Of a DNA stretch of 64,000 nt, positions 46,199 to 55,433 are shown piece after piece. The DNA is from Agarilytica sp033852165 (lineage in GTDB: Bacteria; Pseudomonadota; Gammaproteobacteria; Pseudomonadales; Cellvibrionaceae): contig JAWSUZ010000034.1 in NCBI GenBank assembly GCA_033852165.1, positions 1 through 64,000 on the forward strand. The letters run 5' to 3'. The notes beneath the pieces were generated by a model, which was not told where the DNA came from, did no database searches, and worked only from the letters and a program-made list of their open reading frames with translations. The position numbers and the translations under genes are program-made. The stretch's first letter is position 1. Each line of letters starts with the position of its first letter.

Positions 46199-47221
46199 AT
46201 GAGGCGTTTATTGATTCTGGTTTTGTGCGTGTTGCCACGTTTAGCATTTTCTTCAGAAGAAGATTGGTTGGGGGATGAGAGTGCTGGTGTGCACCTTGGT
46301 GTTCATTATGGCGTGTTTGAAGGAGATTCAGAAAGTAGGGCTGTAAATGCCACTATCCCGTTTTTTAATAGGGGCCAGTTACATGGGTTTTATTCCGAGA
46401 ATCGATCCAACAATACGGATGCTACAAGAGAGAGTCGGCAGATTGGAATCTTTTTGAATTCAGATCCTTTTGAAGAATATTCTTGGGGGTTGGGCTACGA
46501 AGAAAGTGGACGCTCCAGCGACTTAGAGACCGAGGATATATCTATTTATTTGCAGTATACGACTGATGATTTATGGGGTTTTCGAGTCAAAGTTATTGAC
46601 GGTAAATCGAGCCTCAATATTAAAGGCTTAAATCCAGAAATAGAAAATCAATTTTCTGCCTTGGGTCTATACACGATTGATCGGAAAGGAATCTCTTTAT
46701 CGTCGAATGTTGAAGGTAATAATTGGGGTGTTCAGCTATCTTTAGGATACTTTGAATACAATGATGTCGGTTCGGAGGGGCGCCAAGATGTTGAGGAGCT
46801 TAGGACTTTACTGGTCGACTCAACTGTGAGGGAAGGTTTAAGGGCTCTTTATCAGAGGTATCTCGAGTCGGGTTATTCTGAGTCAGATGCTTACAGGTCC
46901 ACGTTCTTCACCTATTTTTTATTGCAGTCAGAAATTCGATCGAGCATTGATCGTTATGTCGATGACCATTTTGGTTTAGATCAAAAAAATATCCTATCGA
47001 ACCATGATGCCTCGTTGGATTATTATTGGCTCCACGACAATCTTACACTATCCGCCGGTTTGTATGTGTATGAGTCATATGTTGAAAAAGAATATGCGGC
47101 CCAAATTTATACCGGGCTAAATTACCAGGTATCGAAAACTGCCAGTTTTGGAATTTTATTGAGTTATCTTGACGAAAGCGCTGAAGTATACGGAGAATTT
47201 TCAATCGGATTAGACTGGTAG
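46199..47221 (+). CDS. Outer-membrane beta-barrel-like protein
   Basis: 340 residues with a signal peptide ending RLAFSS near 19. Long alternating hydrophobic strands (VHLGVHYGVFEGD, WGLGYEESGR, WGVQLSLGYFEYND) and a C-terminal pattern ending SIGLDW (aromatic last residue) suggest an outer-membrane barrel. A helical insert of about 70 residues interrupts it near 196-265 (ELRTLLVDSTVREGLRALYQ). It starts 1 bp after the DUF3106 stop and ends 4 bp before the sigma factor gene. Unrecognised family. Confidence 0.6.
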   Translation: MRRLLILVLCVLPRLAFSSEEDWLGDESAGVHLGVHYGVFEGDSESRAVNATIPFFNRGQLHGFYSENRSNNTDATRESRQIGIFLNSDPFEEYSWGLGYEESGRSSDLETEDISIYLQYTTDDLWGFRVKVIDGKSSLNIKGLNPEIENQFSALGLYTIDRKGISLSSNVEGNNWGVQLSLGYFEYNDVGSEGRQDVEELRTLLVDSTVREGLRALYQRYLESGYSESDAYRSTFFTYFLLQSEIRSSIDRYVDDHFGLDQKNILSNHDASLDYYWLHDNLTLSAGLYVYESYVEKEYAAQIYTGLNYQVSKTASFGILLSYLDESAEVYGEFSIGLDW

Positions 47222-47225
47222 CGGT

Positions 47226-47783
47226 ATGCCGAATACGCGGATTCTGCTCAATGATTTCTTCGTTTTGGTGCAGAGCCGAGCGCTTAAACAAGTCGAATTT
47301 TCCGTAAAGGATCGTGATGAAGCATTTGATATCTTGCAAGACGCGATGATTCGTTTGGCAAAAAACTACTCGGATAAAAGAGATGATTGGCCCAAACTCT
47401 TTCAACGAATATTACAAAATTTAATAGTCGACTGGCATCGGCGCCAGAAAGTCCGCAGTATATTAGTCTGGTGGCAGCGTCCTAATAATGGAAAAGAAGT
47501 CAGCGAAGATGAGGGTGAGAATCAATACTCTGCAATTAATGAAGGCATTGAGCATCGAAGCCCAGAGCATTTGCAAAGCAATAGACAGTTGGGTGATTCT
47601 ATGGCTGGCGCGATAGAACAATTACCGCTTCGTCAGCAGCAAGCTTTCACTCTAAGAGCATGGTGGGGGCACAATGTAAAAGAAACGGCATTCGCCATGG
47701 GGTGCAGTGAAGGGAGTGTGAAAACACATTATTCGCGTGCAACTGTGCGGTTGAGAAAATTACTTGGAGACTACGAGTCATGA
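47226..47783 (+). CDS. ECF-type RNA polymerase sigma factor
   Basis: 185 residues with region 2 (about 5-75: DEAFDILQDAMIRLAKNY, WPKLFQRILQNLIVDWHRR) and region 4 (about 120-178: IEQLPLRQQQAFTLRAWWGH, ETAFAMGCSEGSVKTHYSRA), the two-domain ECF layout. The short gene downstream overlaps by 4 bp and encodes a single-pass membrane protein, probably its anti-sigma factor. Target genes probably include the envelope genes of this operon. Confidence 0.88.
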   Translation: MPNTRILLNDFFVLVQSRALKQVEFSVKDRDEAFDILQDAMIRLAKNYSDKRDDWPKLFQRILQNLIVDWHRRQKVRSILVWWQRPNNGKEVSEDEGENQYSAINEGIEHRSPEHLQSNRQLGDSMAGAIEQLPLRQQQAFTLRAWWGHNVKETAFAMGCSEGSVKTHYSRATVRLRKLLGDYES

Positions 47784-48178
47784 ATATAGATAGGCAGGAC
47801 GAAGAAGATCTTCAGAGCGTACATGCTAAAGTTAAAGAGGCGCTTGATATGACGAACAATCAAGATGAGGAGCTTCTCGCGCGGTTGACAGAAATGCGTA
47901 TGAAGGCTTTGAGCAGTATCCCCGATAAAGCGCCTGTAAGACATTGGTTTTTGTCTGCTTCCTCGATTGGTGCAGTAACTGCTGTGGTGTTGGTGGCGAT
48001 AGTAACCTTTTTGCCTAGGGGCTTTATTTCTGTCTCAAATAGTCGATCACCTGCTGTTGATATTTTGCTGGATCAATTGGATGTTATTACCCATATAGAA
48101 GATCTTGAAATGTTGGAAGAACACGATTTCGAGTTTTACATCTGGTTAGAAGGCGAGGCACATCTGACTCAGGGCTGA
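47780..48178 (+). CDS. Short single-pass membrane protein, candidate anti-sigma factor (DUF3619-like)
   Basis: 132 residues: a charged cytoplasmic N-terminal part (1-55, DEEDLQSVHAKVKEALDM), one span at about 62-82 (IGAVTAVVLVAIVTFLPRG) and a short acidic periplasmic tail. Start ATGA overlaps the sigma gene, the usual arrangement of sigma and anti-sigma. It resembles the DUF3619 proteins found with ECF sigma and DUF3106 genes. The stop codon lies inside a hairpin. Confidence 0.6.
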   Translation: MNIDRQDEEDLQSVHAKVKEALDMTNNQDEELLARLTEMRMKALSSIPDKAPVRHWFLSASSIGAVTAVVLVAIVTFLPRGFISVSNSRSPAVDILLDQLDVITHIEDLEMLEEHDFEFYIWLEGEAHLTQG

Positions 48179-48186
48179 GTCAGATG
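48161..48186 (+). terminator. 11-bp perfect inverted repeat overlapping the stop codon
   Basis: catctgactca (48161-48171) and tgagtcagatg (48176-48186) pair perfectly around gggc; the TGA stop at 48176-48178 is the first codon of the right arm. Only ttt follows, so it may terminate weakly or protect the mRNA end of the sigma operon. Confidence 0.6.
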
Positions 48187-48457
48187 TTTGGATGAAAAAA
48201 GTTTTAATCTAATAGTCTGTGAATAGTAGTTCCCTGGGTACTTCCGTAAAACGATATTTTACACGCTGGTGCTTCGCCGTAAGCCCAATTCCTTTCTTTA
48301 TGTAACTCATATCGGCTCACTCAAAAAGCGTTTTGCCTTAAATTTATTGTCGACGAAAAAACGATATTGGTCGTGCTAATGCGCTCTGTTGTGGGCTAAA
48401 TCACAGTTTCATCAAGCGATGTATATTTGCTGTAAATTCAACAAGCGTATAAATATG

Positions 48458-48527
48458 TTGACAATATTGTACGTAAAGCCAATAATTGGCTCATAAATAG
48501 CCATTTACGGGATAGATTGTCGACAAT
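48458..48527 (+). promoter_or_regulatory. Promoter and two candidate operators of the gntR-prp operon
   Basis: TTGACA (48458-48463) and AATAAT (48481-48486) are 17 bp apart, a strong sigma-70 promoter. The -35 overlaps the palindrome acaatattgt (48461-48470), and a perfect palindrome attgtcgacaat (48516-48527) ends immediately before the ATG. Both share the half-site gacaat, so they are candidate sites of the GntR regulator, placed for autorepression. The region 48187-48457 shows no gene. Confidence 0.65.
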
Positions 48528-49190
48528 ATGAGCGAAAAGAAAGATCAGACTCTAACGACAAAAATCACGACAACGATGCGAGAAGGTATTGTTCGGGGTG
48601 AGATCATTCCTGGCGCCAAGCTCAGCGAGCCAAAGCTGGCTGAGCAATTTCAGACAAGTCGAGGCCCAATTCGAGAGGCGATTAGGCGTTTGGAAGTGAT
48701 GGGTTTAGTTAAGCATGTAGCTCATGAAGGAGTCCGGGTAATTACGTTAACGCAGGAACAGGTAGTCGAGATTTACCATGTTCGCGAAGCTCTTGAGGGA
48801 AAGGCAGCAGCACTAGCAGCAAAAAATATGTCAGACGACGAAATTGCCGATCTGACTCGCCTTATGGAAGTTCACAGAGAACATCAATCCAATACCGGTG
48901 CCTACATGCAGTCGGACGGTGATTTCGACTTTCATTACAAAATTATTCAAGGCAGTAAAAACAATTTTTTGATTAGCCAATTATGCGAAGACCTCTACCA
49001 CTTGGTACGTATGTTTCGATACCGTTCTGCGCGTTTTGAGCACCGTGCCAGTCTTGCATTAATTGAACATGAACAATTGTTATTTGCCATACAACAGCGA
49101 GACGAACAGCTAGCTGAAATGATGATGCGTCGTCATATTGCTCGCGCACGTGACGACATAGCCAGCAACATAGGAGAACTAAGATCATGA
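48528..49190 (+). CDS. GntR/FCD-family regulator of the methylcitrate operon
   Basis: 220 residues: N-terminal winged helix (residues 8-75, REGIVRGEIIPGAKLSEPKL, TSRGPIREAIRRLEVMGLV) and C-terminal FCD ligand domain with metal-binding His/Asp pattern (DFDFHYKII, MMMRRHIARAR). Usually such genes lead prp operons and respond to 2-methylcitrate or propionyl-CoA level. The ATG has no Shine-Dalgarno site because an operator palindrome abuts it, so translation may be inefficient. Stop overlaps the prpB start (ATGA). Confidence 0.85.
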   Translation: MSEKKDQTLTTKITTTMREGIVRGEIIPGAKLSEPKLAEQFQTSRGPIREAIRRLEVMGLVKHVAHEGVRVITLTQEQVVEIYHVREALEGKAAALAAKNMSDDEIADLTRLMEVHREHQSNTGAYMQSDGDFDFHYKIIQGSKNNFLISQLCEDLYHLVRMFRYRSARFEHRASLALIEHEQLLFAIQQRDEQLAEMMMRRHIARARDDIASNIGELRS

Positions 49191-50071
49191 CTTTATCCCC
49201 AGGCGCCAAATTTCGATTAGCCTTAGCAGAATCAAAACCACTTCAAATTGTCGGGACGATTAACGCCTACACGGCAATGATGGCAGAACAGTTAGGGCAC
49301 CGTGCGATTTATATTTCCGGTGGAGCTTGCGCCAATATGTCTTACGGAATTCCTGATTTAGGAATGACCAGTTTGACCGATGTTGTTGAAGATGCGCGTC
49401 GTATTACATCGGCAGTAGAAACCCCCTTGCTGGTGGATATTGATACTGGGTGGGGCGGTGCTTTTAATATTGCTCGTACAATTCGAGAAATGGAAAGGGC
49501 TGGAGTTGCCGCCGTGCATATTGAAGATCAGGTGGCGCAGAAGCGTTGCGGTCATCGGCCTAATAAAGAAATTGTTAGCACTGAAGAAATGGTAGATCGG
49601 ATTAAAGCCGCTGTTGATGCACGGTTAGATGAAGAATTTTTCATAATGGCTCGAACAGACTCCTATGCAATTGAAGGTTTGGACGGCGCTTTAAAACGAG
49701 TAGAAGCTTACATCGAAGCTGGCGCTGACGGAATTTTTGCAGAAGCGATGAACTCTTTGGATCAATACGAAATATTTAAAGAGCGATCCAAGGTTCCTTT
49801 ACTTGCCAATATGACTGAATTTGGCCAGTCACCTATTTTTTCTAAAAAAGACTTAGCCTGCGCCGGAGTGGATATGGTGCTTTATCCGTTTACTGCAACT
49901 CGAGCAATGAATAAAGCGGCAGAAAATGTGTATCAAGTTCTATTAGACGAAGGCGATCAAAACTCAGTAATTAATTCTATGCAAACACGTAAAGAACTCT
50001 ACGCCTACCTCAATTACAACGATTATGAGGATAAGCTCGACTCCTTATTTGCTGATGGCAAAAACCTATAA
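49187..50071 (+). CDS. prpB: Methylisocitrate lyase
   Basis: 294 residues, the usual PrpB length. The catalytic motif KRCGH is at 119-123, preceded by VDIDTGWGGAFNIARTIREM and IEDQVAQ; the MARTDSYA and FAEAM blocks bind substrate and metal. It cleaves 2-methylisocitrate to succinate and pyruvate in the last step of propionyl-CoA oxidation. It is translationally coupled to the GntR regulator and followed by prpC after 72 bp. Confidence 0.93.
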   Translation: MTLSPGAKFRLALAESKPLQIVGTINAYTAMMAEQLGHRAIYISGGACANMSYGIPDLGMTSLTDVVEDARRITSAVETPLLVDIDTGWGGAFNIARTIREMERAGVAAVHIEDQVAQKRCGHRPNKEIVSTEEMVDRIKAAVDARLDEEFFIMARTDSYAIEGLDGALKRVEAYIEAGADGIFAEAMNSLDQYEIFKERSKVPLLANMTEFGQSPIFSKKDLACAGVDMVLYPFTATRAMNKAAENVYQVLLDEGDQNSVINSMQTRKELYAYLNYNDYEDKLDSLFADGKNL

Positions 50072-50143
50072 CGGATATTTGACAAAAAAAACTATAAAAA
50101 TAGAACAGACAAACTAAAAATCTAACAAATTGAGGAGGCTGTT

Positions 50144-51268
50144 ATGGTTGAAAAATCAGATAAACCAGCAGGTTTGCATGGTCAAGTAGCAGGTACAACA
50201 TCACTGTGTACGGTTGGAAAAAGTGGATCGGGACTAACCTATCGTGGATACGATGTAAAAGACCTTGCCGAGGCCTGTGAGTTTGAAGAAGTTGCTTATT
50301 TACTGCAAAAAGGTGAGTTACCAACCGTTGCGAAATTGAGTGAATACAAAAGCAGGCTCAAATCCTTAAGAGAAATACCACCAACGTTATGTGAAGTGCT
50401 AGAACGAATCCCGGCGTCAGCTCACCCCATGGACGTGATGCGAACGGGCGTGTCGATGCTTGGCAACCTCGAACCGGAAATGGATTTTTCTGAACAAGAA
50501 GACAAGACTGAGCGTCTCTTGGCCGCATTACCTGCTATTTGTTGTTATTGGTATCGTTACAGTCATGACGGTGTGAAAGTAAAAACTGCAACGAATGCGG
50601 ATTCCATTGGTGGCCACTTTCTAGAAATGCTAACAGGGAAACCGGCAAGCGAATTGCACGAAAAAGTGATGCATGTATCGCTAATTTTATACGCGGAGCA
50701 CGAATTTAATGCATCAACATTTTCGGGGCGAGTTTGCGCTTCGACGCTTTCTGATTTTCACAGTTGTATCTCCGGAGCAATTGGGACGCTTCGTGGTCCC
50801 TTGCATGGCGGTGCAAATGAAGCCGCGATGGATATGATCGAGAACTGGAAGTCACCAGCAGAAGCGGAAGAAAATATTCTCGGTATGTTAGACCGGAAAG
50901 AAAAAATAATGGGTTTTGGCCATGCTGTTTATAGAACATCAGATCCTCGTAATGTCGTGATAAAAGAATGGTCTAGAAAACTGTCTGCAGAAATGAAAGA
51001 TGAAACGTTATTTGTCGTATCGGAACGTTGTGAAGAGGTGATGTGGAGAGAAAAGGAGCTCTTTTGTAACGCGGATTTTTTCCATGCGTCGACCTACCAC
51101 TTTATGGGCATACCAACTAAATTATTCACGCCGATTTTTGTTATGTCTAGAGTATCGGGTTGGTCGGCCCATATAGCGGAGCAGCGAGCGAATAATAGAA
51201 TCATTCGACCCTCGGCAGAATATGTTGGCCCAGAGTCTCGGCAAGTAATTTCCATAGCCCATCGCTAG
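50144..51268 (+). CDS. prpC: 2-Methylcitrate synthase
   Basis: 374 residues, citrate-synthase fold. A perfect AGGAGG precedes the ATG. Catalytic blocks are present: RGPLHGGANEAAMDM with its His, GFGHAVYRTSDPRN, and DFFHASTYHFMGIP with Asp. It condenses propionyl-CoA with oxaloacetate to form 2-methylcitrate. The short N-terminal extension and place between prpB and prpD distinguish it from the TCA enzyme. Confidence 0.92.
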   Translation: MVEKSDKPAGLHGQVAGTTSLCTVGKSGSGLTYRGYDVKDLAEACEFEEVAYLLQKGELPTVAKLSEYKSRLKSLREIPPTLCEVLERIPASAHPMDVMRTGVSMLGNLEPEMDFSEQEDKTERLLAALPAICCYWYRYSHDGVKVKTATNADSIGGHFLEMLTGKPASELHEKVMHVSLILYAEHEFNASTFSGRVCASTLSDFHSCISGAIGTLRGPLHGGANEAAMDMIENWKSPAEAEENILGMLDRKEKIMGFGHAVYRTSDPRNVVIKEWSRKLSAEMKDETLFVVSERCEEVMWREKELFCNADFFHASTYHFMGIPTKLFTPIFVMSRVSGWSAHIAEQRANNRIIRPSAEYVGPESRQVISIAHR

Positions 51269-51328
51269 CTTAAAAATAGCTGAGCGCTTTTAAAACCAAA
51301 TTCTACAAATTTAATGTTAGGTAAAATA

Positions 51329-52813
51329 ATGTCTGCAAATTTTGATGTGAACGAACGCCCAGATTATGACAAGGAAATTCAAGATATCGTCGATTACGTT
51401 ATCAATTACGAAGTTAGCTCCGAAGATGCTTTAGATACCGCTCGTAACTGCTTAATGGATACTTTGGGCTGTGGTTTACTCGCGTTACGCTTTCCTGAAT
51501 GTACCAAGCATTTAGGGCCTTTGGCTGAAGGAACTATTGTTCCCAATGGTGCACGTGTTCCGGGAACGCAATTACGCATGGACCCAGTGAAAGCCGCATG
51601 GGATATTGGCTGTATAATTCGTTGGCTAGATTATAACGATACTTGGCTTGCTGCCGAGTGGGGGCATCCATCAGATAATCTCGGTGGGATTTTGGCGACT
51701 GCAGATTATTTGTCGCAAGTGAACATAGCGCAAGGGAAAGCGCCACTTACCATGAAACAAGTATTAGTAGCCATGGTTAAGGCTCATGAAATTCAGGGTG
51801 TATTGGCCTTAGAAAATAGCTTTAACCGAGTGGGTTTGTGTCATGTTCTACTGGTTCGAGTTGCTACGACAGCCGTAGTTGCCGATATGGTGGGCTGTGA
51901 TCGAGAGCAAATACTATCTGCTGTGTCGCATGCGTGGGCAGATGGCTCGTCTTTGCGGACATATCGGCATGCGCCTAATGCCGGGTCACGTAAGTCTTGG
52001 GCTGCCGGTGATGCAACTTCACGAGGTGTTCGCTTAGCGGATATGGCCAAGCGCGGTGAAATGGGTATTCCCAGTGTTTTGACCGCGCCGCAGTGGGGTT
52101 TTTATGATGTTTCGTTCAGCCAAACGAATAACGACCTAGCGCTTAAGAGCGAAGAAGATCGTAAGTTCAAATTTCAACGTGAATACGGCAGCTACGTGAT
52201 GGAAAACGTACTCTTTAAAATCTCATTCCCGGCTGAATTCCATTCACAGACAGCCTGCGAGGCTGCGGTTAGGCTTCATTCTGATGTTAGGGATCGCTTG
52301 GGTGACATTGAAAAAATTGTGATCACCACACACGAATCAGCGATTCGGATTATTTCTAAGGTGGGTGCGTTGGCCAATCCAGCTGATCGCGATCATTGTA
52401 TTCAGTATATGACAGCTGTTCCTTTGATCTTCGGAAACCTAGTCGCTGAGCATTATGAAAATGATTTCCATGCCGAAAACCCGCTTATTGATGAGCTACG
52501 TGACAAAATGGAAATTATAGAAGAGCCTCACTATAGTTCGGATTATCACGACCCTGAGAAGCGTTCAATTGCGAATGCAATACAAATATTCTTCAAAGAC
52601 GGTAGCAGTACCGATAATGTGGCGATTGAATATCCTTTGGGTCATCTGCGTCGCCGTGAAGAGGGGATTCCTGTACTGGAACGTAAGTTTAAATCTAATC
52701 TTGCCACTCGGTTCCCTGCTGGCCGTTGTGAAGAGATATTTACCTTGTGCAAAGATCAATCGGTTCTAGAAAATACGTCTGTGAATGAATTTATGGATTT
52801 GTTTGTCATTTAA
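51329..52813 (+). CDS. prpD: 2-Methylcitrate dehydratase PrpD
   Basis: From ATG 51329 (MSANFDVNERPDYDKEIQDI), 494 residues; an ATG at 51314 adds five residues without a better site. Family blocks include GCGLLALRFPEC, RWLDYNDTWLAAEWGHPSDN, HAWADGSSLRTYRHAPNAG and FPAEFHSQTACEAA. It dehydrates 2-methylcitrate to 2-methylaconitate. No acnD or prpF is seen, so this is the PrpD-type route, with an aconitase elsewhere completing the step. Confidence 0.93.
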   Translation: MSANFDVNERPDYDKEIQDIVDYVINYEVSSEDALDTARNCLMDTLGCGLLALRFPECTKHLGPLAEGTIVPNGARVPGTQLRMDPVKAAWDIGCIIRWLDYNDTWLAAEWGHPSDNLGGILATADYLSQVNIAQGKAPLTMKQVLVAMVKAHEIQGVLALENSFNRVGLCHVLLVRVATTAVVADMVGCDREQILSAVSHAWADGSSLRTYRHAPNAGSRKSWAAGDATSRGVRLADMAKRGEMGIPSVLTAPQWGFYDVSFSQTNNDLALKSEEDRKFKFQREYGSYVMENVLFKISFPAEFHSQTACEAAVRLHSDVRDRLGDIEKIVITTHESAIRIISKVGALANPADRDHCIQYMTAVPLIFGNLVAEHYENDFHAENPLIDELRDKMEIIEEPHYSSDYHDPEKRSIANAIQIFFKDGSSTDNVAIEYPLGHLRRREEGIPVLERKFKSNLATRFPAGRCEEIFTLCKDQSVLENTSVNEFMDLFVI

Positions 52814-52834
52814 TAAATGGCAACAAAAAGAGTT

Positions 52835-52898
52835 TGCAGGCGCTTTTTCAGGAGAATGATACGGATGTCATAGTCCCCCTTTTGGAAAAGCGTCTGCA
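52835..52898 (+). terminator. Long-range inverted repeat after prpD
   Basis: tgcaggcgctttttc (52835-52849) and ggaaaagcgtctgca (52884-52898) are complementary except at one or two positions, with a 34-nt loop. It may end the prp transcript. The remainder of 52814-53221 shows no gene. Confidence 0.45.
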
Positions 52899-53221
52899 GC
52901 ACTTCTCTAGGTGATAGGAATGTTTTAAAATGGAGCGGTATCCTTCTAACGTCGTGTTAAGTAAAGTTGTTGTTCAGAATATTATATACGCTTACGGTTG
53001 AGTCAGGTCGGCAAGATTTCTATCGTTTTTGATGCTTGTCGTTTAGACTTGTGATGAATATTAACTTGTTTTGGCTCATACCTTTGCCGTAAGTGCCTCT
53101 TTCCATGGCTGGGCCAATAACGATTATGATTCGAATGAAGGTACTTGATTGAGCAGTGTTGGTGGTTCTACGTTATCCTGCTAATTGAGTTAGGCGTTTT
53201 AAGTTAGAGGAAGGTTTATAT

Positions 53222-54082
53222 ATGAGTAAAGCTTATCAAGATGTGTATTATCAGAGTAATGATAATTTGACGCTTTATACTCGTGACTATGCAAACGAGC
53301 ATGCAGAAAAAACGATTATATGCATGCATGGTTTTACACGAAATTCAGCTGATTTCGAGCCTTTGGCCCGATGTCTGCATAAAAAATACAGGGTTATTGT
53401 TCCCGATCAGCGGGGGCGAGGCTTGTCGGAATACGACACTAATACGGCAAACTACAACCCCGTAAAATATATCGAAGATATGTTCAAACTGATTCAAGTT
53501 CTGGCTCTTGATGAGGTGCATCTTGTTGGTACATCAATGGGGGGCGTTATCGGTTTGAGCATGGCTGCTATGAAACCAAAAATTGTCAAATCTGTGGTCC
53601 TTAATGACCTTGGGCCGAAAGCCGATGGCGTTGGTTTAAAGCGTATTCTTGAGTCAATGGGGGTCCAACCCACGATAAACAGCTGGGATGATGTCGTTGC
53701 ACATTTAAAAAAGATAAATGGATTGGTTTATCCCAATTTTACTGAAGAACAGTGGCTTGGGTATGCGGCAGGTGCTTTTAAAGAAAACGATAACGGCGTT
53801 CCTGTTTCAACATTTGATCCAGGGGTTTCGGAGCTCCATAAAGGTTTTGATGTTGAATCGTCTCCAGTGGATATGTGGCCTGTATTTCATTCTGCATCAG
53901 CTTCTTCGTTTCTCGTTATTCGGGGGGAAATATCGGATGTGTTTACCCAGTCTTGCTTTGAAGAGCTTCAAAAGTTTGACAATGTTTTGAATACCTATGA
54001 AGTGCCAGGCGTTGGTCATGCGCCAATGCTAGATGATGAAGCTACCATTGCCGTGATTACTGAATTTTTTAATAACGTATAA
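53222..54082 (+). CDS. Alpha/beta-hydrolase
   Basis: 286 residues. The oxyanion region has ICMHGFTRNSADF, DQRGRGLS follows, and the nucleophile elbow GTSMGG at 103-108 carries Ser105; the His is in VGHAPML near 268 and the acid in the preceding strand region. Cytoplasmic, no signal. Start ATG has aggaagg upstream. It may hydrolyse a carboxylic ester or CoA thioester, in keeping with the thiolase and SDR that follow on the same strand at 57 and 26 bp spacings. Confidence 0.75.
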   Translation: MSKAYQDVYYQSNDNLTLYTRDYANEHAEKTIICMHGFTRNSADFEPLARCLHKKYRVIVPDQRGRGLSEYDTNTANYNPVKYIEDMFKLIQVLALDEVHLVGTSMGGVIGLSMAAMKPKIVKSVVLNDLGPKADGVGLKRILESMGVQPTINSWDDVVAHLKKINGLVYPNFTEEQWLGYAAGAFKENDNGVPVSTFDPGVSELHKGFDVESSPVDMWPVFHSASASSFLVIRGEISDVFTQSCFEELQKFDNVLNTYEVPGVGHAPMLDDEATIAVITEFFNNV

Positions 54083-54138
54083 TTTAAACCATATTAATAT
54101 ACATCGTACCTAACGAGTGCATTCGAGGATAAAGAAAA

Positions 54139-55407
54139 ATGTCTGATGTCGGAATTATGGGGGCTTACCATACTAAGTTTGGCGCATTTGTTGAAAAAAA
54201 TAGAGAAACAGGTGAAGTCACTGATAAAAAATCAATATATGAATTATTTAACGAAGCAGGTCAGGGCGCTATCGCTGATTCTGGATTAAGCGCCAAAGAC
54301 ATTGACGGGGTTTGGGTAGGCTCATGTTCCCCAGCTCTATTTACAGGGCAAGAACACTTGGCTGCGGTTGGTGTTGATATTGATCCAGAAAATTTGTTGT
54401 ATAAGGCCATGAATCGCTCTGAAGCTGCCTGTGCATCTTCTAGTGTTGCGTTATATAACGCGATTTACGCCGTGGAATCGGGACGTTTTGATAACGTATT
54501 GGTCGTTGGCGTAGAGAAAATGAATTTGTGCAGTACATCAGATGTAACGCGTATATTGTCTTACTCTTCTTATTATCCTGAGGAAGGTGCAGAAGGGATG
54601 ACGTTCCCCGGATTGTTCGCGGAATTGGCCAAGGCTTATCAACAAAAATATAATATCAGTGATGATAAATTGCGTGAAATTCTGGCTTGTATCACCGCTC
54701 GTGGCTATCAATACGGGACGAAAAACGAAATTGCACATTTTGGTCCTAGAGGATTGGCTGAGAGGAAAAACCTGCTAACTACGCAAGCTATATTAGATTT
54801 ACCTACAGATGATGGTCGGTCAAACCCCATGATTGCGCCGCCACTTCGTTTACATGATTGCAGTTTGGTTACAGACGGTGCAGCAGCGCTAGTTATTAGT
54901 CGGAAAGAAGCTGTGCGTAGCCAAAAAGGTAAGGTTGTGAGCTTTGCCGGTATAGGCCATACCCAGGATCATATGGCGCTATCGAAACGGAAGAATTTAT
55001 ACGAACTGGCTGGAACCAAGGTCGCGGTTCAGCGCGCTTATAAAGAGGCGGGGATTACAGTGTCTAACTTGGATGTTGCAGAGGTACATGACTGTTTTAC
55101 GATTAACCAAATACTATGTACCGAAGCGCTAGGGCTTTCTAAGGATGGCTGTGCTGGAGAAGATTTTTTGAACGGTCGATTTAGCCATGAAGATCCAATT
55201 TGTGGCGTTAATTTATCAGGAGGCCTTAAGGCGAAAGGCCACCCTGTTGGTGCGACAGGAATATCCATGCATTTACATCTATATCGGCAATTAATTGGTG
55301 ATCCACTTGGTGAAAAATATATGAGAGATGCAGAGCTTGGTGCGGTTGTTAACGTTGGAGGAAGTGGGGCAACAAGTTGTGTTTCTATTTTAAAACGCGA
55401 ACAATAA
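54139..55407 (+). CDS. SCP-x-type thiolase-family protein
   Basis: 422 residues. The nucleophilic Cys98 is in NRSEAACASSS, the second conserved region is AEVHDCFTINQ and the third SGGLKAKGHPVGATG carries His. This is the lipid-transfer-protein-like thiolase subfamily, which cleaves 3-oxoacyl-CoA of branched or steroid side-chain substrates, but substrate cannot be predicted here. A gtgcattcgaggata site precedes the ATG. Confidence 0.82.
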   Translation: MSDVGIMGAYHTKFGAFVEKNRETGEVTDKKSIYELFNEAGQGAIADSGLSAKDIDGVWVGSCSPALFTGQEHLAAVGVDIDPENLLYKAMNRSEAACASSSVALYNAIYAVESGRFDNVLVVGVEKMNLCSTSDVTRILSYSSYYPEEGAEGMTFPGLFAELAKAYQQKYNISDDKLREILACITARGYQYGTKNEIAHFGPRGLAERKNLLTTQAILDLPTDDGRSNPMIAPPLRLHDCSLVTDGAAALVISRKEAVRSQKGKVVSFAGIGHTQDHMALSKRKNLYELAGTKVAVQRAYKEAGITVSNLDVAEVHDCFTINQILCTEALGLSKDGCAGEDFLNGRFSHEDPICGVNLSGGLKAKGHPVGATGISMHLHLYRQLIGDPLGEKYMRDAELGAVVNVGGSGATSCVSILKREQ

Positions 55408-55433
55408 TTTAGCCGAACAAATAGGGTGCCGTC

